Source: Pseudomonadota bacterium
GTDB taxonomy: Bacteria; Pseudomonadota; Alphaproteobacteria; Rhizobiales; Xanthobacteraceae
Length of the DNA: 31,344 nt
Direction of reading: 5' to 3'
NCBI GenBank assembly: GCA_023404705.1
Contig: JAEYAU010000043.1
Location: 1-31,344, forward strand
The notes below the pieces were generated by a model, which saw only the letters and a program-made list of their open reading frames with translations, was not told the origin of the DNA and did no database searches. Below, in pieces: positions 17,029 through 25,408 of this stretch; the stretch's first letter is position 1; every line of letters begins with the position of its first letter. The position numbers and the translations under genes are program-made.

Positions 17029-18861
17029 ATGGCGTCGCGCATTTCGCGCCGAGACTTTCTCAATGGCGTGGCACTCTCGATTGCGGCGGGGCTCACGCCC
17101 GCCGCGCAGGCGCACGCGAAGGGCCCCTACCCGCCCGCGCTCACCGGGCTGCGCGGGCATCATGTGGGCTCGTTCGAGCTCGCGCATCAGATGCGCGAGG
17201 GCAAGAGCTTCGCGATCGACGCCCTGCCGAGCCAGGAGCACTATGATCTGGTGGTGGTCGGCGCCGGCATCAGCGGGCTCGCCGCGGCGTGGTTCTATCG
17301 CAAGCGGGCGCCGAAGGCGCGCATCCTGATCCTCGACAATCACGACGACTTCGGCGGCCACGCCAAGCGCAACGAGTTCCGTTACAAGGGCCGGCTGATC
17401 CTCGGCTATGGCGGCAGCGAGTCGATCCAGCAGCCGGGCAGCCTTTACGGACGGATCGCGAAGCAGCTGCTCCGAGATCTCGGCGTCGACACCAAGCGCT
17501 TCGAGACGGCGTTCGAGCGCAAGCTCTATCCCGGGCTCGGCCTCTCGCGCGGCGTGTTCTTCGCGCGCGAAAGCTTCGGCCGCGACGTGCTCGTCACGGG
17601 CGATCCGACCACCATGGTGGCGGACGATCTCGGGCGGCTGAACAAGGCGAAGCCGGTGCGGGAGTTCATCGCTGGCTTTCCGGTCTCGGACGAGAGCAAG
17701 GCGCAGCTCGTTGCGCTCTATGAGCAGAAGAGCGATCCGTTGCCCGGCAAATCCCGGGACGAGAAGATCAAGACGCTCAAGACCACGAGCTATCGCAAAT
17801 GGCTCACCGAAACCTGCGGCGCCAGCGAAGAGGTCGCGAACTGCTTCCAGGGCCGCACGCTCGATTATTTCGCGCTCGGCTGCGACGCCGTGCCGGCCTA
17901 TGAGGCGATGGAGACCGGCTATCCGGGCTTCGCGGGTCTCGGCCTCAAGGGGCATGCCGAGGATAGCGAGCCCTACATCCATCATTTCCCCGATGGCAAT
18001 GCCTCGCTCGCGCGCCTGCTGGTGCGCGCCCTCGTGCCGGGCGTCGCGCCGGGCGACACGATGGACGACGTGGTGCTGGCGCGCTTCGACTACGGGAAGC
18101 TCGACCGCGCCGGCGCGCGCGTGCGCATCCGGCTTGAGAGCACTTGCGTGCGCGTCGAGAACCGCGGAAAGCGCGTTGACCTCGGCTATGTGCGGCACGG
18201 CGCGCTGCATCGTGTCAGCGCCGATCATGTGGTGCTCGCCTGTTTCAACATGGTGATCCCGCATATCATGCCGGAGTTGCCCGAGGCGCAGCGCGAGGCG
18301 CTGGCGCAGAACGTCAAGGCGCCACTCGTCTATACCAAGGTGCTGGTGCGCGATTGGACCGCTTGGGCGAAGCTCGGCGTGCACGAGATCTCGGCACCGA
18401 TGTCGTTCCACAACCGGCTCAAGCTCGACTATCCGGTGAGCCTCGGCGGCTACCGTCATCCGCGCAAGCCGAGCGAGCCCATGTGCCTGCATCTCGTGCA
18501 CGTGCCGCACGAGCCGGGGCACGACGCGCGCGACCAGGCGCGCATCGGGCGGCAGAAGCTGCTCGACATGGAGTACGCGACGCTCGAGGCACGCATCCGC
18601 GACGACCTCGACCGCATGCTCGGCGCCGGCGGCTTCGCGAGCGGCCGCGACATCGCGGCGATCACGGTGAACCGCTGGTCGCACGGCTATTCCTATACGC
18701 CGAACTCGCTGTTCGATGCGGATCTCACGGCGACGATGGCGCGTGCGCGACAGAGCGCCGGACGCGTCGCCATCGCGAACTCGGATTCGGAATGGAACGC
18801 CTATGCGCACACCGCGATCGACGCGGCGCATCGCGCGGTCGGCGAGGTGCTGAAGCGCTGA
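17029..18861 (+). CDS. Tat-exported FAD-dependent oxidoreductase, spermidine dehydrogenase-like
   Basis: A 610-residue flavoprotein with a twin-arginine signal (SRRDFLNG at 6-13, hydrophobic region to about 29, AQAHA), so it probably acts in the periplasm after export as a folded protein. The FAD dinucleotide motif is GAGISG (78-83), with the ribose-binding acid D103 in ILDNHDDFGGHAKRNEF. A C-terminal FAD region follows WSHGYSY (GRVAIANSDSEW). The block GLRGHHVGSFELAHQMR ahead of the Rossmann fold is, as I recall, shared with bacterial spermidine dehydrogenase (SpdH). The substrate is inferred and could be another amine. ATG 17029 gives the intact Tat signal; the open frame above is repeat DNA. 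It is divergent from the spermidine synthase-like gene. Confidence 0.85.
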   Translation: MASRISRRDFLNGVALSIAAGLTPAAQAHAKGPYPPALTGLRGHHVGSFELAHQMREGKSFAIDALPSQEHYDLVVVGAGISGLAAAWFYRKRAPKARILILDNHDDFGGHAKRNEFRYKGRLILGYGGSESIQQPGSLYGRIAKQLLRDLGVDTKRFETAFERKLYPGLGLSRGVFFARESFGRDVLVTGDPTTMVADDLGRLNKAKPVREFIAGFPVSDESKAQLVALYEQKSDPLPGKSRDEKIKTLKTTSYRKWLTETCGASEEVANCFQGRTLDYFALGCDAVPAYEAMETGYPGFAGLGLKGHAEDSEPYIHHFPDGNASLARLLVRALVPGVAPGDTMDDVVLARFDYGKLDRAGARVRIRLESTCVRVENRGKRVDLGYVRHGALHRVSADHVVLACFNMVIPHIMPELPEAQREALAQNVKAPLVYTKVLVRDWTAWAKLGVHEISAPMSFHNRLKLDYPVSLGGYRHPRKPSEPMCLHLVHVPHEPGHDARDQARIGRQKLLDMEYATLEARIRDDLDRMLGAGGFASGRDIAAITVNRWSHGYSYTPNSLFDADLTATMARARQSAGRVAIANSDSEWNAYAHTAIDAAHRAVGEVLKR

Positions 18862-18879
18862 CCTCCTACCCGGCCGGAC

Positions 18880-19335
18880 CTACCGAGTCGTTTTGGGCAC
18901 CGCGACGATCATGTCGAGCTCGACCCGGGCGCCAGGGGAGCTGAGCTGATTGATGCAGATCATCGTGCTCGCGGGGCGCCAGTCGCCGAAATAGGGACGC
19001 ATGGCCTTGTGCATGCCATCCGCGTCGCGAATGTCGGTCAGGTATTTGGTGATCTTGATCACGTCCGTCCAGGTGGCGCCGACCTCATCGAGGATCGACT
19101 TGATCGCCTCCATGGCATTGCGCGTCTGATCCTCGATCGAGTTCGAGTGAACGTGCTCCTCGTCCACGTGCGGATGATGATGGTAGAGCCGCGACGCGGT
19201 CGCGCCCGAGAGGAACATGAGGTCGCAGGCGCCGACGATGCGCACCGCCGGTGCATAGGGCATCTTGTGCGCTTCCTCCGGGATCGGATGCACGGCCTGC
19301 AGCTCGAAGGTGCGGCCTGTTTCCGGCTTGTTCAT
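18880..19335 (-). CDS. Rid-family (YjgF/YER057c/UK114) protein with a His-rich loop
   Basis: A 151-residue protein of the Rid superfamily, small trimeric proteins of which RidA hydrolyses reactive enamines and imines. It has the family run VRIVGACDLMFLSGATA, then DQTRNAMEAIKSILDEVGATWTDVIKITKYLTDI, and a C-terminal strand PGARVELDMIVAVP. The substrate-anchoring Arg of RidA (in the PARS motif) is Ser here (S123 in RPASTMI), so it is not a classical RidA. An insertion with six His in twelve residues (H52, H53, H54, H56, H61, H63) is unusual. The start at 19335 is preceded by GAGGAGG-like sequence. It is the last gene of the ABC transporter cluster, which suggests it acts on a compound derived from the imported substrate. 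Confidence 0.85.
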   Translation of the reverse strand: MNKPETGRTFELQAVHPIPEEAHKMPYAPAVRIVGACDLMFLSGATASRLYHHHPHVDEEHVHSNSIEDQTRNAMEAIKSILDEVGATWTDVIKITKYLTDIRDADGMHKAMRPYFGDWRPASTMICINQLSSPGARVELDMIVAVPKTTR

Positions 19336-19358
19336 GGAGACCTCCTCGGTGTTTGGAA

Positions 19359-20168
19359 TTATTGGATGCGCCAGTGGCCGAGCCAGACGTCGATCGCGTC
19401 CTGGATCTTCGTGACCACGATGCCGAGCGTCGCGAGCACGATCAGCACGGCGAAGACCTGCTCGGTCTCGAGCACCTGGCCCGCGAGATAGAGCCGGGCG
19501 CCGAGGCCGAGCTTGCCGACCACCATCTCGGCCGCGACGACCAGGATGATCGAGACGCCGAGGCCGAGCCGCACGCCCGCGAAGATCGACGGGATCGCGC
19601 TCGGCAGCAGCACATGGCCGACGATCTGCCGCTCCGAGGCGCCGAGATCGCGCGCCGCGAGCACGAGGCCGGGATCGCACTGGCGGATGCCGAGCACCGT
19701 ATTGATGATGATCGGGAAGATCGCGCCGAGCGCAGAGATCGTCAGCATGAAAGGCCCGCCGGTGCCGAGCCAGATGATCAGCAGCGGAATGAGCGTGACC
19801 TTCGGCAGCGGATAGAGTGCCGCAATGAAATTGTCCGCGATGGCGTTCACCTTCTCGGAGGTCGCCATCCAGACGCCGATCGCGACGCCGATGCCGAGGG
19901 CAATGAAGAAACCGCCGAAGATGCGGCCGAGCGTCGCCATGAGGTCGACGCCGAGGCCGCCGGAGCGAAACATCTCGACCAGTGCCACCACGATGCGGGT
20001 CGGCCGCGGCAAATAGATCGGATTGAGATTGAGCGCGAGCACGGCGCCTTCCCAGGCGACCAGCACCACCGCGACCGCGATCCAGCCGAGCAGGCGCGGC
20101 TCGTTCAGCCGGGCTGACAGCTTCGACCATGCGGGAGACGCGGGCGCGCGCATCGACTGCTCGCTCAT
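19359..20168 (-). CDS. ABC transporter permease (SsuC/TauC type)
   Basis: A 269-residue inner-membrane subunit of an importer of the nitrate/sulfonate/taurine class, with six predicted helices. The cytoplasmic coupling (EAA) loop is seen as ARDLGASERQIVGHVLLPSAIPSIFAGVRLGLG in outline, with the conserved G at GAS. The start ATG 20168 overlaps the stop of the ATPase gene (ATGA), so the two are translationally coupled. The segment YPLPKVTLIPLLIIWLGTG is typical of this permease family. The substrate cannot be read from the permease. Confidence 0.9.
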   Translation of the reverse strand: MSEQSMRAPASPAWSKLSARLNEPRLLGWIAVAVVLVAWEGAVLALNLNPIYLPRPTRIVVALVEMFRSGGLGVDLMATLGRIFGGFFIALGIGVAIGVWMATSEKVNAIADNFIAALYPLPKVTLIPLLIIWLGTGGPFMLTISALGAIFPIIINTVLGIRQCDPGLVLAARDLGASERQIVGHVLLPSAIPSIFAGVRLGLGVSIILVVAAEMVVGKLGLGARLYLAGQVLETEQVFAVLIVLATLGIVVTKIQDAIDVWLGHWRIQ

Positions 20169-20959
20169 GCGCTCTCGCTCGCCATGGCGCGCACCACCTC
20201 ATCGCGGAGCAGGCCGTAGATGCGCTCGAACAGGACGGCGTATTCGGGATCGTGGGTGGTCGCGTGGGTGCGCGGGCGCGCGATGCCGACTGGGATCTCG
20301 GCCGCCATGCGGCCGGGGCGCGCCGTCATCACCAGGATCGTGTCGGCGAGCAGGATCGCCTCCTCGATCGAATGGGTCACGAGGATCGCGGTCGTGCCGC
20401 TCGTCTCGACCAGCTGAGCGAGCTGCTCCTGCAGCACGAGCCGCGTCTGCGCATCGAGGGCCCCGAACGGCTCGTCGAGCAGGAGCACCTCGGGCTCCAT
20501 GACGAGCGCGCGGGCGATGCCGACGCGCTGACGCATGCCGCCGGACAGCTGGCGCGGATATTTCTCCTCGAAGCCGGTGAGATCGACCTTGGCGATGGCG
20601 CGCCGGGCACGTGCATGCCGCTCCGCGCGCGGCACGCCGGCGAGCTGCAGGCCGAAGGCGACGTTGTCGATGACGGTGCGCCACGGGAACAGGTTGAACG
20701 CCTGCCAGACCGTCGCCATGGCGGGCGGCTTGCCTGCGGTGTCGCTCGTCACTTCGACATAGCGCACGCGACCGAGCGTCGGCGCGAGGAAGCCGCGCGC
20801 GATCTGCAGCAAGGTGCTCTTGCCGCAGCCGCTCGGCCCGATGATGGCCGTGACCTTGCCGGGCGCGAAGCGACACTGCACGTCGGCGAGCGCCACCGTT
20901 CCGGACTTGCTGCCGAAGGTCAGCCCGACATTCTCGAACTCGATCGCAACCGCGCTCAC
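20165..20959 (-). CDS. ABC transporter ATP-binding protein (SsuB/TauB type)
   Basis: A 264-residue nucleotide-binding subunit that powers import. It has Walker A GPSGCGKST, the Q-loop in VWQAFNLFPWRTV, the signature LSGGMRQRVGIARAL, Walker B VLLLDEPFGALD and the H-loop in ILVTHSIEEA, in standard order. The WRTV form of the Q-loop region fits the nitrate/sulfonate/taurine subfamily. The start is GTG 20959, three nt after the binding protein stop, and the gene's stop overlaps the permease start. A complete and apparently active copy. Confidence 0.94.
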   Translation of the reverse strand: MSAVAIEFENVGLTFGSKSGTVALADVQCRFAPGKVTAIIGPSGCGKSTLLQIARGFLAPTLGRVRYVEVTSDTAGKPPAMATVWQAFNLFPWRTVIDNVAFGLQLAGVPRAERHARARRAIAKVDLTGFEEKYPRQLSGGMRQRVGIARALVMEPEVLLLDEPFGALDAQTRLVLQEQLAQLVETSGTTAILVTHSIEEAILLADTILVMTARPGRMAAEIPVGIARPRTHATTHDPEYAVLFERIYGLLRDEVVRAMASESA

Positions 20960-20962
20960 GGC

Positions 20963-22021
20963 TCACCCGAAGGGATTGGCGCTTTCCAGGCGGCGGTTCG
21001 CCTCGGTCGCAGCCGAGAGATCGAACAGCGTCTCCTTGCTGAGGGTGCCGCTGGCGAGCCGCATGGTCTCGGTCCAGAACTTGCCCTGGGCCATGCAGGA
21101 GTCGATGTTGGGCATGCCGTCATCGTTGAACCAGGTCCAGCGCGGCGCGGCGGCTTCGATCAGCGGCGTCGGCACCTTCGTCGCCTCGGAGATGATCTTG
21201 ATGACGTCGGCATCCTTCGCGGCGGCTGCCTTGTTGTAGAGCCGGCCCGCATGGGTGTGCACCATGGCGAAGCGCACCGCCGCGGACTTGTTGCCCTCGA
21301 GGAATTTCTGCGACATGGCCCAGCAGGCGAGCTGCGTGTTCGGCTCGATGTCCCAGCCCGAGAAGACGAGCTTGCCGAAATTGTTCTTCTCCACCAGGAA
21401 GCCGAGCGGCACCGGCACATTGGCGACATCCGCCTGCCCGGCTCCCATGATCTTGACGATATCGGGATAAGGCAGGCCGCTCTTCCACTCGACATCGGTG
21501 CGCGGATCGAGGCCGGCGCGCTGCGCACCGAGGCCCAGCAAATATTGATCGATGCCGCCCGGCGCCTGGATCGCGATCGTCTTTCCCTTGAGGAGCGCCA
21601 TCTTGTTCGGCGCCGTCATGCCGGCCTGCACCATGGCGTTGCTTGCCGCGATGGTCATGGAGCCCGAGCCCGGCTTCTCGGAGCCGCGGTCGAGCATCAG
21701 GCGGAAGGGCGCGCCTTTCGCCACCGTGTTGAACAGGCCGGCATTGAGCGTCGTCACGGTGGTGTCGAGCTCGCCCGCGACCAGCGCCGGCATGGCGAGC
21801 ACGCCGTCGGCGAAGAATTTGAGCTCCACGTCGAGGCCGACCTTCTCGAAGAACCCGCGCGCCTGCGCGAGGAAGATCGGACCCGACGAGATCAGCGGCA
21901 CCACGCCGATGCGGATCTTGGCGCGCGGCTCCTGGGCACGCGCGCGGCGCGGCAGCGCGCTGGCGAGTCCGAGTGCCGTGCTGCCCGCGAGAAGGTGTCT
22001 GCGATTGAGCGTCGTTGCCAT
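20963..22021 (-). CDS. ABC transporter substrate-binding protein (SsuA/NMT1-like)
   Basis: A 352-residue periplasmic binding protein that captures the substrate of the importer. The N-terminus has a Tat-like signal (NRRHLLAGSTALGLASA at 6-22, then ALPRRARAQ with probable cleavage after AQ at about residue 29). The mature part starts KIRIGVVPLISSGPIFLAQARGFFEKVGLDVEL in pattern, as in the SsuA/TauA/NMT1 group that binds sulfonates, nitrate-like anions, pyrimidine precursors or aromatic acids. ATG 22021 was chosen since it gives an intact signal; the 48 codons above do not. It is the first gene of a four-gene set with ATPase, permease and the Rid protein. The ligand is unknown. Confidence 0.9.
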   Translation of the reverse strand: MATTLNRRHLLAGSTALGLASALPRRARAQEPRAKIRIGVVPLISSGPIFLAQARGFFEKVGLDVELKFFADGVLAMPALVAGELDTTVTTLNAGLFNTVAKGAPFRLMLDRGSEKPGSGSMTIAASNAMVQAGMTAPNKMALLKGKTIAIQAPGGIDQYLLGLGAQRAGLDPRTDVEWKSGLPYPDIVKIMGAGQADVANVPVPLGFLVEKNNFGKLVFSGWDIEPNTQLACWAMSQKFLEGNKSAAVRFAMVHTHAGRLYNKAAAAKDADVIKIISEATKVPTPLIEAAAPRWTWFNDDGMPNIDSCMAQGKFWTETMRLASGTLSKETLFDLSAATEANRRLESANPFG

Positions 22022-22198
22022 GGGATCCCCGCCATTGGTGTCACCATCTTCGCGAAGAGTGACACGAGCGATGCGAGGCCTGCAACGTCGCTGCCATGCA
22101 GGCCCGCGAGAGCCCGTCCGCCAAAACGCCGCAGGACGCACATGGTGAAAAGCGCGACAGGGCACACGATGCTGTCGCGGGTTTCGGATGCCGAACCG

Positions 22199-22669
22199 TC
22201 AGTGTCCCTTGTGTTCGTGCGCTGGCGGCCCGCCGATGGCCTCGACCGCGAACTCGACATCGACCTTGCCGGCCTTCTCGAACTGCAGCGAAGCTCTCAC
22301 GCGCTCGCCCTTGGCGAGCTGGCGCTTGAGATCGACGAACATGAGATGCAGCCCGCCGGGTTTCAGCTCAACGGTTGCACCCGGCTTGATCTCGAGGCCG
22401 CCCTTCACTTCGCGCATGGTCATCACGCCCTGGTCCATGCGCATCTCGTGGACCTCGATGGGGCCTGAGACTTCGGTGGAGCCGCCGATCAGGCGGTCGG
22501 CCGCCTGGCCCGCATTGGTGATCTTGAGATAGCCGCCCGCGACTTTGGCGCCCTTCGGCGTCGCGCGCGACCAGGGTTGCGCGATCTGCAGATCACCGGC
22601 CTTGTAATTCTGCGCCGAAGCCGCCGGCGGAATAAGCGCGAGAGCGAATGCGAATGCGATGCGAAGCAT
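22199..22669 (-). CDS. Periplasmic copper chaperone PCu(A)C
   Basis: A 156-residue exported protein of the PCu(A)C (DUF461) family, which binds Cu(I) and delivers it to the CuA site of oxidase subunit II or to partner proteins. The signal peptide is residues 1-19 (AASA ends it). The copper motif is HEMRMDQGVMTM with H74 and M85, completed by H108 and M110 in GGLHLMF. The C-terminus HEHKGH offers extra ligands. ATG 22669 follows GGAG. A DUF2946-like gene lies 59 bp upstream on the same strand and is often seen beside PCu(A)C. The oxidase operon at the window start is an obvious candidate client, though it lies 18 kb away. Confidence 0.93.
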   Translation of the reverse strand: MLRIAFAFALALIPPAASAQNYKAGDLQIAQPWSRATPKGAKVAGGYLKITNAGQAADRLIGGSTEVSGPIEVHEMRMDQGVMTMREVKGGLEIKPGATVELKPGGLHLMFVDLKRQLAKGERVRASLQFEKAGKVDVEFAVEAIGGPPAHEHKGH

Positions 22670-22728
22670 GTTGAACTCCAGTGCGCTGCGCGATGCGCAG
22701 CAAAGTCAGGGATGACGGCGGGCAGCGG

Positions 22729-23070
22729 TCATCCGGCTGGAGGCGCGCGGGCGGTCTGCGGCTGATGCCGGCGTGCGGGCTGTGCCTGCGCGAACAAAGG
22801 CAGTGTGCGATCGATGATGCCGAACGACCGCACGATGTCGAGGCTGGCGCGCGCGGGCGCGTCGGCGGCATTGCTGCATGTGGCGCAGCTCAGGCATGCC
22901 GCGCCGTGCTCGGGCAGCGCGCGGCCGTCGTCCTGGCTCGCGCAGATGATCGTGCCGCTCGCCGCCGCGACCGACATGGCGACGCCCGCGAGCAGCGGCT
23001 GGAGCACCAGCGCGTAGATCGCGATCAGGCCGAGGATGCGGCGGGCTACGGAGAACATGGCGCGGACCAT
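22729..23070 (-). CDS. DUF2946-like small exported or membrane protein
   Basis: A 113-residue protein with one N-terminal hydrophobic segment (about residues 10-38), followed by a soluble part with the Cys pattern ACLSCATC and an upstream HGA. This layout fits the DUF2946 family, small proteins often encoded with copper-handling genes; the Cys and His residues may bind metal. The C-terminus is rich in Ala, Pro and Arg. ATG 23070 or ATG 23058 are both possible starts; neither has a strong ribosome site. It is upstream of the PCu(A)C gene on the same strand and probably in one transcript with it. The function is not established. Confidence 0.72.
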   Translation of the reverse strand: MVRAMFSVARRILGLIAIYALVLQPLLAGVAMSVAAASGTIICASQDDGRALPEHGAACLSCATCSNAADAPARASLDIVRSFGIIDRTLPLFAQAQPARRHQPQTARAPPAG

Positions 23071-23095
23071 ACCCGGCGCGCCGCCGCAACGCCAC

Positions 23096-24835
23096 CTAGC
23101 CGGAGGCCGGATAGCGCCGCACGAGGCGTGTCTGGCGCACGACATGAGCCAGGAAGTCCACGGTGCCGCAGGGCTGCAGGCCGCGTGCGCGGTTGTGGGC
23201 GCCGATCGCGAAGATCAGCCGCTGCTGCGCGAACAGCCGGCGATAGGTCTCACCGACCGGCAATGCGGGATCCCAGACGTCGATTGCTTCGCCGCCGATG
23301 CCATTGATCTCGACGATGGAGAAGCCCTGGCCGGCATAGAGCTCCTCGAGCGTGCGGAAGCGGATGTCGAAGCGGCCGTAGTGGAACTCACGCATGCTCG
23401 ACGCAATGGCGTCGAAGCGCGCATGCATGGCCTGGGTCACGCGGTTGGTGACGTCGCGATAAAGCGCGCCGGCGCGCTGATTGCCGAGGAAGCTCAGCTC
23501 CACGCGCTCGCCGGCGGCCGGCACGCGCGCCAGCTCGGCGGCGCCGAGGCCGCGATGCATCGGATCGAGCCCGAGATGGAGCTCGGCTTTCCAGCGTGCG
23601 CGCTCGTCGCGCAGGATCAGCTCGCGCAGGCTGGCTTCGCCGTCCCCGACCACGAAGGGCATGAAGCGCAACGTGAGCGAGATGACGCGCCCGCGCGGCG
23701 CGCCGGGCTCACGTGCGACCAGCACGGCGGCCTCATGCGCGAACGGCACGAACTGCTGCAGGATGAGACGGGCGCCGGCCGGAAACTCCGCGAGGTATTG
23801 GCGCAGAGCGTCCGCATCGTCGATGCGGCGCACGCCGAAACCCTGCCAGCCGATGTCGGGCTTGGCGACCAGCGGGAAGCGCAGCCCCGCGTCGGCGAGG
23901 AGGTCGCGCGCGCGTGCGAGGTCATCGGGCTCCGGATCGGCGCTGCGCGTCAGCACGACGAAGGGCGCGATCCAATGCCGCTCGGCGGGTGCGATCTCGT
24001 CGAAATAGGAGCTCTTCGATTCACCCCACATGCCGCCGGTCGCGATCGCCGGGTTCGCGGCGCTGGGCAGGCTGAGGCTGCCGTAGCGAAGACCGAGGCC
24101 GATCCAGTTCAGCGCCAGCGGCGCATAGAACACGAGCGGCGGAATGCGCTCGGCCGCGGCCATGCGCCCGGCATTGGGCGGCGTGGTGGTGCGTGCCGCG
24201 CCGGTCAGCGAGGGACCGTCCGCGATGTCCAGCGGCACGGAAGGCCCTGCCGCCATCGCTGCGGCCGAGTCCGGCGGCAGGATGCGTTGACGCACGAGGC
24301 CCGCCGCAAAGGCGCCGAGGCCGAGGAGCGGCCAGGTCCACCAGCCGAGATGCTGCTCGAGCGCGCCGCCGAACGCGATCGCGAGATAGAGCACCACCGG
24401 CAGATAGACGGCGGAGACGACGAGACTCGCCAGCGTGAAACGCGCGAGCGACACGCGCGTCCAGCCGCAGGCCACGAAGGCGACAAACACGACGCCGGGC
24501 ACCACGCGGCAGAGCGCCACCACCGAGAAGATGTTGCGCTTGAGCCGCTCGCCGAAACCGAGCACGCGATCGTTCACGGCATAGCGCTCGAGCCAGGGCA
24601 CGCGCCGCGCCGCAGCGCCGAGGCCGTAAAGCGCGAAGTCGCTCACCACGATGCCGCCATAGATGCTGCCGGCCACGAGGCCGATCGGCATCACGTCGTT
24701 CATGATGAAGAAGGCCCCCGTGAGGATGGCGAGATCCTCGTGGGCGAATGGCATCAGGATCAACGAAAAGAGCTTGGCGAACCAGGATCCGTCGGCGGCC
24801 CCAAGGGCCGCAAAGACAGAATGTATGAACGCCAC
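23096..24835 (-). CDS. Fusion of a DedA/VTT-like membrane domain and an ATP-grasp-like domain
   Basis: A 579-residue protein with two unlike halves. Residues about 20-185 form a DedA/VTT-like membrane domain: the HEDLAILTGAFF start, re-entrant-type IGLVAGSIYGG, and the RVVPGVVFVAFVACG block are typical of that family, whose members include lipid carrier flippases and scramblases. A linker (186-235) rich in Pro and Ala leads to a cytoplasmic ATP-grasp-like half (about 280-560). There K325 in FPLVAKPDIGW, the LILQQFVP hinge, D490 in HYGRFDIRFR and E509/N511 in IVEINGIGGEA look like the ATP and Mg2+ sites of D-Ala-D-Ala ligase-like enzymes. GTG 24835 follows GGGGGG by 7 nt; GTG 24865 is an alternative. 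The substrate is unknown; ligation to a lipid-linked or envelope molecule is a guess from the architecture. Confidence 0.8.
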   Translation of the reverse strand: MAFIHSVFAALGAADGSWFAKLFSLILMPFAHEDLAILTGAFFIMNDVMPIGLVAGSIYGGIVVSDFALYGLGAAARRVPWLERYAVNDRVLGFGERLKRNIFSVVALCRVVPGVVFVAFVACGWTRVSLARFTLASLVVSAVYLPVVLYLAIAFGGALEQHLGWWTWPLLGLGAFAAGLVRQRILPPDSAAAMAAGPSVPLDIADGPSLTGAARTTTPPNAGRMAAAERIPPLVFYAPLALNWIGLGLRYGSLSLPSAANPAIATGGMWGESKSSYFDEIAPAERHWIAPFVVLTRSADPEPDDLARARDLLADAGLRFPLVAKPDIGWQGFGVRRIDDADALRQYLAEFPAGARLILQQFVPFAHEAAVLVAREPGAPRGRVISLTLRFMPFVVGDGEASLRELILRDERARWKAELHLGLDPMHRGLGAAELARVPAAGERVELSFLGNQRAGALYRDVTNRVTQAMHARFDAIASSMREFHYGRFDIRFRTLEELYAGQGFSIVEINGIGGEAIDVWDPALPVGETYRRLFAQQRLIFAIGAHNRARGLQPCGTVDFLAHVVRQTRLVRRYPASG

Positions 24836-25408
24836 GCGTCGGCCCCCCAGGCACAGAATTCCCACGCCGGCGCGCGCCGACGCGGCCGTAGCCTTCCGGC
24901 GGTGGCCACCGTCATTCTTACGTGCTCGGGATCGCTCCCGTCGGAAGGTGACCCATGTTGTGTGTTATCGGGTCGCCGTCATCTTGGCGTGCGGCCAATC
25001 GGACCACAAGCGACTCCGGGAAATGCCCCAAATGACGGGCGCCCGCCCGCATATACGCGTCATGTACTGCAGGTTGCGCGACCTAATACTGCGTCCGAAA
25101 AGTCGCCGAGCGATGACGCTGGTATCTTGGTCCGAATAGCAAAACATCACTCGGACGAAGAAAGAGGAAGCTCTACGGCTTCTCCTAACGGATACAAATA
25201 CAATTCCACAGAATATAAAGCTTGCGTAAACCTGTGCTCTTCTCTGGTAAAGTAGTAACGAATGACGCTTCGTCAGACGATTCATGTAGGGCGCCGCAGC
25301 GCTCATGGGTCGAATATTGTCGACGCAACCCCTGATCAGACCTATAATTTTTGCTCGTGAGCGCAACGCGATTCGCGCCCACCCGATGCTCGGATACAAG
25401 GATCAGCA
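24836..25408. other. Intergenic region with a marked GC drop
   Basis: No convincing gene. By hand count GC is about 43% in 25141-25200 and 38% in 25201-25260, far below the neighbouring genes. Small inverted repeats (GAAGC with GCTTC near 25170, TGACG with CGTCA near 25263) are present. The 144-codon minus-strand frame at 24965-25399 has no ribosome site or family resemblance. The right end holds the response regulator promoter. Confidence 0.6.
25343..25348 (+). promoter_or_regulatory. -10 element of the response regulator gene
   Basis: A perfect TATAAT lies 60 bases before the ATG at 25409. The best -35-like hexamer, TTGTCG at 25317-25322, is 20 nt away, longer than the ideal 17, so the -35 assignment is weak and an activator may be needed. 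Confidence 0.5.

Noticed and set aside
16900..18831. Minus-strand frame of 643 codons
   Set aside because: Antisense shadow of the Tat-exported flavoprotein, whose signal and FAD motif are clear on the plus strand.
20129..22468. Plus-strand frame of 779 codons across the ABC genes
   Set aside because: Antisense to three genes with complete ABC transporter motifs.
23036..25255. Plus-strand frame of 739 codons
   Set aside because: Antisense shadow of the VTT/ATP-grasp fusion gene.
24965..25399. Minus-strand frame of 144 codons in the low-GC gap
   Set aside because: No ribosome site, no recognisable domain, and it covers the response regulator promoter.
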